32,191 bases of DNA, from positions 1 through 32,191 of the forward strand of contig PTKJ01000005.1 in assembly GCA_002937675.1 (NCBI GenBank). The letters are read 5' to 3'. The notes below the pieces were generated by a model that was given only the letters and a program-made list of their open reading frames with translations, did no database searches and was not told where the DNA came from. The position numbers were made by a program, and so were the translations under genes. Source of the stretch: Alphaproteobacteria bacterium MarineAlpha9_Bin1. Lineage in GTDB: Bacteria; Pseudomonadota; Alphaproteobacteria; TMED109. Shown here piece by piece: positions 21,039-29,496 of the stretch (the first letter of the stretch is position 1; every line of letters begins with the position of its first letter).

Positions 21039-21728
21039 TTGGGTTATATTTCAAAAAACATAATAATATTTATGCTATTTTTGTTTATTAATAAAAACTT
21101 ATTATCGCAAGAGATAAATGTTGATCTAGAACTTGTTCTTGCAGTTGACGTTTCTTCTAGTGTAGATGAAAAAGAATACCAATTACAAGTAAGAGGAATT
21201 GCTGCTGCTTTTAGACATCCAGATGTGGTTTCTGCTATCCAGGCAAGTGGGGAAAATGGAATTGCAGTTGCGATGGTTCAGTGGTCAGATAATGAGGAAC
21301 AAGCTCTTGTAGGAGGGTGGCATGTAATCAGAGATAGTGCCGATGCAGCTGAATATGCTAGAATTATTAGACGTTCTCCAAGGATTATTCCTGGAGGTCA
21401 AACATCTATTGCTGGGGCCTTGTCTTTTGCAATTGATGAAATAGAAAATAATAATATAAATAGTTCTAGAAGAGTAATTGATGTTTCAGGAGATGGGAGG
21501 TCTAATAATGGAATACATCCAATGTCTATTAGGGATAATGCCATAGATAATAATATTACCATTAATGGATTGGTAATATTAAATGAAGAACCATTTTTGG
21601 GAGGATATTTTGAGAGAAGCGTGATAGGAGGTCATGGAGCTTTTATGATGGTAGCCGAGGATTATCGAGACTATGCCGCTATGATATTGCAAAAACTTCT
21701 TAGAGAAATAGGACTTCCGGTAAGCTAA
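21039..21728 (+). CDS. DUF1194 family (von Willebrand factor A-like) exported protein
   Basis: VDLELVLAVDVSSSVDEKEYQLQVRGIAAAFRHPDV..VAMVQWS, GGQTSIAGALSFAIDEI, VIDVSGDGRSNNG. MIDAS-like DxSxS, T and D are all present. TTG start, 14 bp after the HEAT-repeat gene. Confidence 0.85.
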   Translation: MGYISKNIIIFMLFLFINKNLLSQEINVDLELVLAVDVSSSVDEKEYQLQVRGIAAAFRHPDVVSAIQASGENGIAVAMVQWSDNEEQALVGGWHVIRDSADAAEYARIIRRSPRIIPGGQTSIAGALSFAIDEIENNNINSSRRVIDVSGDGRSNNGIHPMSIRDNAIDNNITINGLVILNEEPFLGGYFERSVIGGHGAFMMVAEDYRDYAAMILQKLLREIGLPVS

Positions 21729-21758
21729 AAAGAGTAATTTATAAAAGTTACTCCTTTT
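21727..21758. terminator. Bidirectional intrinsic terminator between convergent genes
   Basis: AAAAAGAGTAA-ttataaaag-TTACTC(c)TTTT inverted repeat with flanking A- and T-tracts, in the gap between stops at 21728 (+) and 21774 (-). Confidence 0.6.
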
Positions 21759-21773
21759 AACAAAAGTATAAAA

Positions 21774-22235
21774 TTAAGGATATACCCCATACTCGAATTT
21801 ACTACCTGCCGCTTTTCTGTCTTTATATTCTTGACGTAAATAGGCAATAATTTTCCAAATATTTTCATCGGATATGGTCCTAGAGAAAGCACCCATTTGT
21901 GTTGGCTGGCCATTTACCTGTAACCCTGAAGCTATAACTGAATAAAGATTTATATTAGAACCCCCGCTTTTTTTATAATAACCTCTTGTCAGAGGTGGAC
22001 CTTTTGCTCCTACTCCTCTCATTCCATGACAATAAGAGCAACGTTGATTAAATTTTTCATAGCCTTCTGCTATGGCTTCAGCATTGCCTTCAAACGGGTT
22101 TTCCACATCATCTTCTCCTCCATAGTCTTGGACTTTACCTGCAGATAATGCAGGTGATAAGTAGAAATTGCTAGTAAAGGTTGTTCCTATTATCACAAAA
22201 AAAGTTATAAAAAATATATTTTTAATTAAACCCAT
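21774..22235 (-). CDS. xoxG: Cytochrome c associated with PQQ methanol dehydrogenase (XoxG/cL-like)
   Basis: Signal peptide, CSYCHG haem motif, MRGVGAKGPPLTRGYYKKSGG..GQPTQMGAFSRTISDENIWKIIAYLR. Located downstream of xoxF and xoxJ. Confidence 0.85.
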   Translation of the reverse strand: MGLIKNIFFITFFVIIGTTFTSNFYLSPALSAGKVQDYGGEDDVENPFEGNAEAIAEGYEKFNQRCSYCHGMRGVGAKGPPLTRGYYKKSGGSNINLYSVIASGLQVNGQPTQMGAFSRTISDENIWKIIAYLRQEYKDRKAAGSKFEYGVYP

Positions 22236-22262
22236 TTTTTATTTCTCCTAAATATATAAATT

Positions 22263-23138
22263 TTAGTCTTTCGCTGTGTATGAGGAACCAACTTTATCAA
22301 AAGGTTTAAAATAAGGAATATTATACTTTTCAACTATCTCCTGCAGAGTTCCATTTTCGATAAGTATTTTTAAATTTTTATTTATCATGTCTTTGAACTC
22401 TTTGTCTTTAGGCAGCACACCAGCAATATTCCATCTCAATTCTGTAGGTGGCTCAAAAGACTTAATTACTCTAAAAGGAGCATCTTTATATTTTCTTCTA
22501 GCTTTTGCAACTTGAGTAGACATAACAAAGGCTATAGAAATTTCCTGAGTAGCTACACCATCAATTTCTGTAGGTTTTCTAGACCACAAATCACGGTCAT
22601 AGCCATTATAAAAAAAATACCCATCTATTGCCGTGGACATTGCTACACCAGGCTTATATTTCCCTTTAATTTCTTCTATCTTAATAAAATCTGGAACATC
22701 TGGATTTGCTATTGGAATGTAGGCTACTCCCATATAGGGTATAGTATATTCAAGATTTTTCTCTTCGATTTCTTCTTCCATGCTATCACTGGTGGTAATT
22801 CCCATATACAAATGGCAACGTCCTTTGCTTATTGAATGACGAAGAGCTTTTCCTAAACCCCCTCGCATTTTTTGTTCTGCCCAGTAAATATCTAAATACA
22901 AATCTTCATTAGCAGCAATTCTTTCGATAATTTCTATATCAAATCCTCTTGGGTAATTAGCGGAAGAAGTATAAGGCCATGCGTACGGACCTGCACATAA
23001 AATTAACTTGTGTGTTTCCTGTATTTTATCCAATAGTTCTCCAGCGAAAACCCTTTTATAATCCATTGAAAATAATTGTAGTATAAACGCAGTTGCTATA
23101 ACAAAAAGACTAAAAACTCTCATCTTCAATTGCTCCAC
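22263..23138 (-). CDS. xoxJ: XoxJ-like quinoprotein dehydrogenase-associated periplasmic binding protein
   Basis: Periplasmic SBP fold (LILCAGPYAWPYTSSANYPRGFDIEIIERIAANEDLYLDIYWAEQKMRGGLGKALRHSISKGRCHLYMGI) between xoxF and xoxG. Confidence 0.85.
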   Translation of the reverse strand: MEQLKMRVFSLFVIATAFILQLFSMDYKRVFAGELLDKIQETHKLILCAGPYAWPYTSSANYPRGFDIEIIERIAANEDLYLDIYWAEQKMRGGLGKALRHSISKGRCHLYMGITTSDSMEEEIEEKNLEYTIPYMGVAYIPIANPDVPDFIKIEEIKGKYKPGVAMSTAIDGYFFYNGYDRDLWSRKPTEIDGVATQEISIAFVMSTQVAKARRKYKDAPFRVIKSFEPPTELRWNIAGVLPKDKEFKDMINKNLKILIENGTLQEIVEKYNIPYFKPFDKVGSSYTAKD

Positions 23139-23197
23139 TTTTAATGAGTTTGATTAATTTGTTTTTACTTCTTAACTTTGCTTTCGTCAAATTAAAA

Positions 23198-23221
23198 GGG
23201 AAGGTGGATTTCCACCTTCCC
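23198..23221 (-). terminator. Strong GC-rich hairpin (terminator or attenuator) immediately downstream of xoxF
   Basis: GGGAAGGTGG-attt-CCACCTTCCC perfect 10-bp stem, followed on the minus strand by TTTTAATTT. Confidence 0.75.
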
Positions 23222-23250
23222 AATTAACAAAAAGTTCTAGCTATATACTT

Positions 23251-24978
23251 TTAGTTTAATCCAAAAGTAAATACGCCACCACCTTTGGTGTGTTTTTTAA
23301 GCCATTCGCCATAACTTAGAGGCCATATTCCACCGCCACCAGCACCTACTACGACAGACACTTGTTGTTGTCCATCAACAGTGTAAGTTGTTGGGTTTCC
23401 GTGTACGCCTGTACCTACGTTGAACTGGAATAGTTCTTCACCGGTATCGTCACGTACTGCATGGAAATAACCTTCAGCGTCACCATAAAACACCAATCCA
23501 CCAGCTGTACATAGTGTACCACCAGTAGCTGGAGTGCTATGTGGACGAATCCACATTAGATCACCATTTGATGCGTTAAAGGCTTTAATAGATCCATTAC
23601 CTGAGTTAAAGGTAATAACTTTAGCACCTAGGTACCATTCACCACGGCGCCATTCCATTTTCTTCGCTTGGAGATCCATGGAGAAGTTATATAATGGAAC
23701 AACAGCTGCGTTTACACGTGGAGAATAACACATTGGATGCCATTCTTTACCACCATCAAGTGATGGATAAATATTTTTAGTTACACGATCGTAAACAACA
23801 TCCATTGCTGGATCACCACCTTCTTCCCAAGCCATAATTGGACGACAATTGTCGCGGAATCCAGGTGTCCAATTGATTCTACCCATTGCAACAACCCAGT
23901 TACAACGTGAGTTTGTACGATCAATTGAGTACAAGTGACCATTACGATCACCATGTAACCAAACTTTCTTACCATCAATATCAGCAAGGATAACTTCGTT
24001 TACACCGTCATAGTCATATGGATCGTTTGGTGTATACTGGAACCAACTTACGATAGCACCATCATTAGGATTTAATACTAAAGTTGAGTTTGAGTATAGA
24101 TTGTCACCTAAACGAACGTGACGATCAAAGTCGGGTCCAGGGTTACCGATTGGCCAATAAAGCAAGTCTAAATCTTTATCGTATGAACCAGTTATCCATC
24201 CAGAACCACCACCGTATTTCCAAGACTCTCCAGCCCAGGTGTCTACGTTTGGCTCACCTTCAGCTGGAATTGTGTATGTATTCCATATAACACTTCCATC
24301 TTCAGCTGATAATTTACGTACCCAACCACGAACACCATATTCAGCACCAGCGGTTCCTTGAATTAGGCCGCCATCAAGTGCCATAGGCATAATAGTTGAA
24401 GTTTCCGCGTATGTGTAGTCACCTACAGCTACGTCGAATAGAACTTCACCACTGTGGTTAGCAAGACGTACCAAGTGTGAATCTAGAGTTGCTAAGTATA
24501 CGCTATCTCCATATGGAGTAGCTCCACGGTTAACAACGTCACAGCAAAGTTCTGGATAAACGTCAGCTGGTAGCTCACGCTCATATTTCCATATAATGTC
24601 GCCTGAAGCTGTGTCCACAGAAATCACACGGTTAAATGATGTGGTGACATAACCTTGTCCTCCAACAACATTCAACTGACTGTCTTGACCTTCAAGGGTA
24701 CCAAATGACAGATACCATTTAGCTACTAGATCTCCCGCATTACCTTGGTTGATTTGAGAAGCTTGATGATAACGAGTTGATTGGTAATCTTTACCATAAT
24801 GCAACCAGTTCATTGGATCCTTGTCTGCATTTAAAAGCATGTCATCTGTTACATAGTGAGGTTGCGCACCGCCACCTCCTCTAAGAACATCAACACCCTG
24901 CGCAAAAGCGCCTGATACCATGCTTAGTGTAGCTGCAAATACCACAGCTACGAAGCCATATTTCAATATCTTTGACAT
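23251..24978 (-). CDS. xoxF: Lanthanide-type PQQ-dependent methanol/alcohol dehydrogenase (XoxF)
   Basis: PQQ beta-propeller motifs, adjacent Cys pair (ELCCDVVNRG), catalytic-Asp region DPYDYDGVNE with a second Asp at +2 (the XoxF Ln-coordination signature). Start reset to ATG 24978 (MSKILKYGFVAVVF signal peptide) with GGGAGG upstream. Confidence 0.93.
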   Translation of the reverse strand: MSKILKYGFVAVVFAATLSMVSGAFAQGVDVLRGGGGAQPHYVTDDMLLNADKDPMNWLHYGKDYQSTRYHQASQINQGNAGDLVAKWYLSFGTLEGQDSQLNVVGGQGYVTTSFNRVISVDTASGDIIWKYERELPADVYPELCCDVVNRGATPYGDSVYLATLDSHLVRLANHSGEVLFDVAVGDYTYAETSTIMPMALDGGLIQGTAGAEYGVRGWVRKLSAEDGSVIWNTYTIPAEGEPNVDTWAGESWKYGGGSGWITGSYDKDLDLLYWPIGNPGPDFDRHVRLGDNLYSNSTLVLNPNDGAIVSWFQYTPNDPYDYDGVNEVILADIDGKKVWLHGDRNGHLYSIDRTNSRCNWVVAMGRINWTPGFRDNCRPIMAWEEGGDPAMDVVYDRVTKNIYPSLDGGKEWHPMCYSPRVNAAVVPLYNFSMDLQAKKMEWRRGEWYLGAKVITFNSGNGSIKAFNASNGDLMWIRPHSTPATGGTLCTAGGLVFYGDAEGYFHAVRDDTGEELFQFNVGTGVHGNPTTYTVDGQQQVSVVVGAGGGGIWPLSYGEWLKKHTKGGGVFTFGLN

Positions 24979-25024
24979 ATGGGCATTCCTCCCGTTTTTA
25001 ATTTTTACATAACTTAAAATAAAG

Positions 25025-25078
25025 CTAAGTGTAAAAATAACATTAATGTTATATCGTTCAAGGATGAACGACACTTAG
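25025..25078 (-). promoter_or_regulatory. Nested inverted-repeat element in the xoxF leader (possible three-way-junction RNA or multi-operator site)
   Basis: Outer arms CTAAGTGT (25025-25032) / ACACTTAG (25071-25078) enclose the 14-bp palindrome TAACATTAATGTTA (25038-25051) and the hairpin CGTTCA-AGGA-TGAACG (25055-25070). Confidence 0.55.
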
Positions 25079-25094
25079 TATTGGTTATAAGAAA

Positions 25095-25126
25095 AACCTA
25101 TTTTAAAAATTAGTTCAACCTATTTT
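25095..25126 (-). repeat. Direct repeat AACCTATTTT x2, 22-bp period, upstream of xoxF
   Basis: Identical AACCTATTTT at 25095-25104 and 25117-25126 (minus strand AAAATAGGTT), two helical turns apart. Confidence 0.5.
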
Positions 25127-25208
25127 TTGTAAAAGAACTTCTTTTTTTTTCCTTACTGTGGATAACTTTTAAAAACTACTATATATAGTATGGTGCATTT
25201 TTTAAATA

Positions 25209-27413
25209 CTATACATTTAACGAATTTTTAAACACAAGTGGGGGGCATTTTTTATTGTCATAATAGTCTAGTTCGCAATCAAGGCATTGAAAACACTCAT
25301 TCATATTTATTTTTCCTTTGGTATCTATAGCCTGGACAGGACAAGATTTTTCACATAAATGGCAGGGATTTCCACATTCTGGTCTCCTGGGAATCATATT
25401 GAATATATGGAAGCGTCCTAGAAAAGCTAAGGCAGCACCTAGAGGACACATAAAACGACAGAAAAAACGCTCGGAAAAAATTCCGATAAACACAAGTATT
25501 GAAGCATATAAAACGTAAGGTAGGCTTCTATTAAAATATGAAGTAATGGCTGTTTTAAAAGGCTCTATTTCAATTAAACCGTAAGAATAACTACTTCCTA
25601 AAATTGTTGTGCAAGCTATTGCCATAAGAATAATGTATTTTATCACCCATAGTCTTTCATTTAGCCAGTATGGAATATCAATAGTTGGTAATTTAATGAT
25701 TTTTCCTAATTTAAAACACAATTCTTGAAGCACACCAAATGGACATAGCCACCCACAATATACACCTCTTCCTAATAAAATTAGGGAAACTAGTGTATAG
25801 ATAAAAATTATGACCATTAATGGCTCAAATAAAAATTGTGTAAATCCTTTTCCTAAAACTAATGCTTGTGCATAAGATATGATATTAACTATGCTTAGTT
25901 GGGACTGGGCAATCCAGCCTATCCAAGTTAATGTAATAGTCAAAAAACCTAATCTTATATAACTATGGATTTTTCTATTAGAAGAAAGTTTTTTTTGAAA
26001 TCCTAGAATTAAAGTTAATATAATAAGGAGAAAACATAAAAATATTATGGAATAGTCCTGATTTGCCCATTCCGATTGCCATCCATTTAATTTACTTTCT
26101 CTAACAAGTCCCAAAAAAGCAGTTTCAATTTGTCTCAATCCAGCATCTTCTAATGCTACAGGGTCTCCTGTTATTAATTCTTTAGGTAAAACATAATTTA
26201 GAGAAAAAATTCCACTAGCAAAGCTTTCATTAACGGAAAATTCTAACGTCCATTTTTCTAGAGGATTAAATCCCCATTCCTTTGGAATACGCAACAAACC
26301 TATCGATGAAACATTAGGTTTATTTGCTATTCTGAGAGCAGTAGACTGTAATGTTTCATTTTGACTAAATTTAAATACCTTATCTTTTTGAATTAATTGA
26401 ATACGACTGTATTGATTTTTTTTCCATGACCATAAACCTGATCCCATTACGACTAATAAATTGTCGCCAGTTGCTATCTGCGAAACATGATAAGAATACC
26501 ATTTGTCGCCAAAAATATTTCTTCCTACAGATGCTGGATTAGCTAATCCTGCATAAATATTTATAAATTTTTTATCGGGGTCTTTTAAATAATCTTCGTT
26601 TTCCGGGTTTAACTTTTTTCTAATTTCTTTTTTAGTAAAGGTTTTGCCTACTACCCCTCCCCAATTTACTAATGCAGGCCAGTCACGTTCTTTATAGTTA
26701 TCGACATCAAGATAAAATGGTCCTTCATTAGAGGCTAAACCAGTTTGGCGTAAAACTTTTTTTGCAGCGGTAATAATACCATTAGTTGTAAGAGTTGCAC
26801 TAATAGTTGCTCCCGTTACTCCATCATAACCTCTTCCACCGCCAGTACCTGAGTTTAAATTTACTCTTCTATTAATATTAGTACCTACGAATGTTTCGTG
26901 AAGAGCTTCTAGTAATGTTTGAGGTACACAAGTTGGACAAATCATGGGTTCATGAAGTTCTAATATAACGGATCCTGCTAATCTTCCATCTGGCTTTAAT
27001 CCAACAATAATATCAAAATGATCTCCTGAATATCCTTTAGCCTTTGTCGTTTCATAAGTTGAAAATAAGAAACCAATTTCCTTTTGGGTTCCTTTCGTTT
27101 GAAGAGCTGTAATTTTTTCTGCCGTTTCAGCTTCAGTCGGCTCTCGAGCGTAAACTTGTAAAAATTCAATTCTCCATTTGGCAAGTAGTTTTTCATCTAT
27201 AGTTGTTTTTTCTGCAGCAGTACCTAATACTGGAATGTATGGAGGATTTCCTTGAGGGGATCCCAGAGCTTCTGCTTGCGGAAAAATTTTAGCAACAATT
27301 CCAGGGTTTATTCTACTTTGAAGAGGATCGTTCATATCAGCATATGTAACTTTTATTAAAAATATTAAAGATAAAAGAAAAACCCCAAATATTTTTAATA
27401 ACAACTGTTTCAT
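25209..27413 (-). CDS. NosR/NirI-like membrane flavoprotein-polyferredoxin (FMN-binding domain + TM + [4Fe-4S])
   Basis: Flavinylation-type motif YDGVTGATISAT, GVYCGWLCPFG and FFCRFMCPLG (Cx3CP), ferredoxin-like CGNPCHLCEKSCPVQAI and CFQCLDCELDYYDNKKCPP. Confidence 0.88.
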   Translation of the reverse strand: MKQLLLKIFGVFLLSLIFLIKVTYADMNDPLQSRINPGIVAKIFPQAEALGSPQGNPPYIPVLGTAAEKTTIDEKLLAKWRIEFLQVYAREPTEAETAEKITALQTKGTQKEIGFLFSTYETTKAKGYSGDHFDIIVGLKPDGRLAGSVILELHEPMICPTCVPQTLLEALHETFVGTNINRRVNLNSGTGGGRGYDGVTGATISATLTTNGIITAAKKVLRQTGLASNEGPFYLDVDNYKERDWPALVNWGGVVGKTFTKKEIRKKLNPENEDYLKDPDKKFINIYAGLANPASVGRNIFGDKWYSYHVSQIATGDNLLVVMGSGLWSWKKNQYSRIQLIQKDKVFKFSQNETLQSTALRIANKPNVSSIGLLRIPKEWGFNPLEKWTLEFSVNESFASGIFSLNYVLPKELITGDPVALEDAGLRQIETAFLGLVRESKLNGWQSEWANQDYSIIFLCFLLIILTLILGFQKKLSSNRKIHSYIRLGFLTITLTWIGWIAQSQLSIVNIISYAQALVLGKGFTQFLFEPLMVIIFIYTLVSLILLGRGVYCGWLCPFGVLQELCFKLGKIIKLPTIDIPYWLNERLWVIKYIILMAIACTTILGSSYSYGLIEIEPFKTAITSYFNRSLPYVLYASILVFIGIFSERFFCRFMCPLGAALAFLGRFHIFNMIPRRPECGNPCHLCEKSCPVQAIDTKGKINMNECFQCLDCELDYYDNKKCPPLVFKNSLNV

Positions 27414-29446
27414 ATTAAGCTTTTTTCAGAAATAAAGGCATCTCTTATTGAATTCTTTTGTTTTTTATTATTACATTTAATATTTTTATCATTATAAACT
27501 ATCTGACAAGATAAACATTGGATGCATTCTTTTTTATTTATAGAACCATTCTTTGCAATAGCTTTAGTAGGACATTTAGGTAAACATGCATTACATGATT
27601 CGGATCCGCAGGATTTTACTGTGGTTAACCAATTAATAACTTGAAATTGGCTTGCTAATCCTAATGCAGCACCAGTTGGACAAAGATATCTACAAAAACC
27701 TCGTTCAACAAAAACAACAAATGATAGTATTGCAAGTGACCATAAAATAAAAATAATGGATCTATCAAATTTATATTCTATGACTGTTTTAAAAGGTTCA
27801 AATTCAAAAAATATGTTATTCCCTGTTGTATAAATAGCACTCAAAATAATGGAACCTAATATTACATATTTTAAGTATATTAATTTACTATGGACATAGT
27901 TAGGTATTTCAAAACTCTTAAATTTTAAGGCCTTAGAAATTTTATGTATTAAGTCCTGAATTGTTCCAAATGGACACAACCACCCGCAAAAAATACCTCT
28001 TCCCCAAATGGGAGTTGTAATTATTATAAAAGTTCCTAAAATTATATATATAGGTTCAAATAATATGTTATCCCACATACCGTTATCCAGTTTAAAAGTA
28101 TTATACGATTGATAAATTTTTTGCGTTCCTATTTGCAGGCTTTGAAATACACCGAACCAAAGGAATATAATTCCGGTAAGGAAAATTTTAATATATGTTA
28201 TTTTTTTTCTATATTGAGTAAGTTTTCTAGCAAATAAAGTAATTGTTAGAATTCCTAGTAAAAGCAAACTAGTAAAAAATATAGCGTATTTTTGATGTAT
28301 CCATTCTCTCCACCAATCAGGTCCCCATGCATCTATAAAGCCACTCTTATTAGGCATAATTATATTTGTGAGTGTTTTAGCATTAATATTATCAGTTTTG
28401 TTTATTATTTTATTTGTATAAAGGACGTAAGCTGTAACAGCATATGCTTCGTCATTAGTGAGAGATTGTGGTTCAAAGTATGGCATTGCTCTTCGAATGT
28501 AATCAAATAAAGTTGTGGCATAAGGCCAAAAAGACCCAACAGTTCTTACAGGAATTTCTGTATTTAAAGTGCCTAATCCACCAGATAGAGATTCAAAAGC
28601 TATAATTTTTACTGCATTTGATGTTCCTCTAAAGCTCTCGATCTCGCTTGAAAGTACTTCTGCTTTTCCCTGTGTTCCATGACAAGATAGGCACCGTTCT
28701 TGATATACTTTTTCTCCTATTTCAGCTGTGCCATTTCCTTCAGGTAGGTTCTTACTTGTTGGGCTTATTGAAATGTCTTCTGCAATAATTTTTTTCTCTA
28801 TATAGTCCTTACTTAAACTATTATTATACCAATTTATTTTTTCATTTTGTTTGTTTAATAATTTGGATAGTTTAAAAAATAATGAAGAAGTTTTATGATT
28901 TGAAGAATTAATAATAGTATCTTTTTCTGTATTCCAATTAGCAAGGAAAGTATCTTTGGAAGCGGAATTAATATTTAATAAAGATACTTTATCTAATTTT
29001 TCATCAAAATTTAATATATTATTTTTATAAAGTAAGAAGGCTGTTAAAGCATATGTTTCATTACTGGTTAATGTTTGTGGAGTGTTGTAAGGCATAGTCT
29101 TTCTAATATAATCATATAAAGTTTTAGGATAAGGCCAATCTAAGTTAATTGGTACAGAATTAATATTATCCTTTTCTATTATTTTTGTTTGATTAAAAAA
29201 ATCTTTCTCTGAATGGCATGACACACATTTATTTATAAAAATTTTTTCACCTACTTCAGCGTTGCCTGCGCCATCAGGTAAGTTTGACCCCACAGCATCT
29301 ATAGTAATATCTAATTTTGAAATTATATTCTGGCCAATATTTTTACCAAAATTAAAATCTACATGTTCTTCTGCTTGTACTGCTGATATAAAAAATAAGT
29401 TAGTAAAAATTATTAAAAAAGTTAGGTATTTTTCAAACATATTCAT
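27410..29446 (-). CDS. Fusion: tandem SoxD-like cytochrome c domains + NosR-type membrane polyferredoxin
   Basis: Two similar haem domains (NLPDGAGNAEVGEKIFINKCVSCHS..WPYPKTLYDYIRKTMPY and NLPEGNGTAEIGEKVYQERCLSCHG..WPYATTLFDYIRRAMPY), then TMs, RGIFCGWLCPFG, GFCRYLCPTG, CGSESCNACLPKCPTKAI, CIQCLSC. ATGA overlap with the downstream NosR-like gene. Confidence 0.85.
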   Translation of the reverse strand: MNMFEKYLTFLIIFTNLFFISAVQAEEHVDFNFGKNIGQNIISKLDITIDAVGSNLPDGAGNAEVGEKIFINKCVSCHSEKDFFNQTKIIEKDNINSVPINLDWPYPKTLYDYIRKTMPYNTPQTLTSNETYALTAFLLYKNNILNFDEKLDKVSLLNINSASKDTFLANWNTEKDTIINSSNHKTSSLFFKLSKLLNKQNEKINWYNNSLSKDYIEKKIIAEDISISPTSKNLPEGNGTAEIGEKVYQERCLSCHGTQGKAEVLSSEIESFRGTSNAVKIIAFESLSGGLGTLNTEIPVRTVGSFWPYATTLFDYIRRAMPYFEPQSLTNDEAYAVTAYVLYTNKIINKTDNINAKTLTNIIMPNKSGFIDAWGPDWWREWIHQKYAIFFTSLLLLGILTITLFARKLTQYRKKITYIKIFLTGIIFLWFGVFQSLQIGTQKIYQSYNTFKLDNGMWDNILFEPIYIILGTFIIITTPIWGRGIFCGWLCPFGTIQDLIHKISKALKFKSFEIPNYVHSKLIYLKYVILGSIILSAIYTTGNNIFFEFEPFKTVIEYKFDRSIIFILWSLAILSFVVFVERGFCRYLCPTGAALGLASQFQVINWLTTVKSCGSESCNACLPKCPTKAIAKNGSINKKECIQCLSCQIVYNDKNIKCNNKKQKNSIRDAFISEKSLI

Positions 29447-29496
29447 TTAATATTCTATCTTTTGGAGTTATCCTTCAAGTCTCTATGAAATTATTA

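Noticed and set aside
22512-22835. 107-aa plus-strand ORF opposite xoxJ
   Set aside because: Antisense to a well-supported XoxJ-like gene, with no domain signal. The same reasoning applies to the other small antisense ORFs in the track.
24979-25074. 32-aa N-terminal extension of the xoxF ORF in the track
   Set aside because: A canonical signal peptide starts at MSKILKYGFVAVVF (24978), preceded by a GGGAGG Shine-Dalgarno. The upstream extension overlaps the regulatory leader.
25024-25080. xoxF leader element as a hammerhead ribozyme
   Set aside because: The three-way layout is similar, but the conserved CUGANGA and GAAA core segments are absent.
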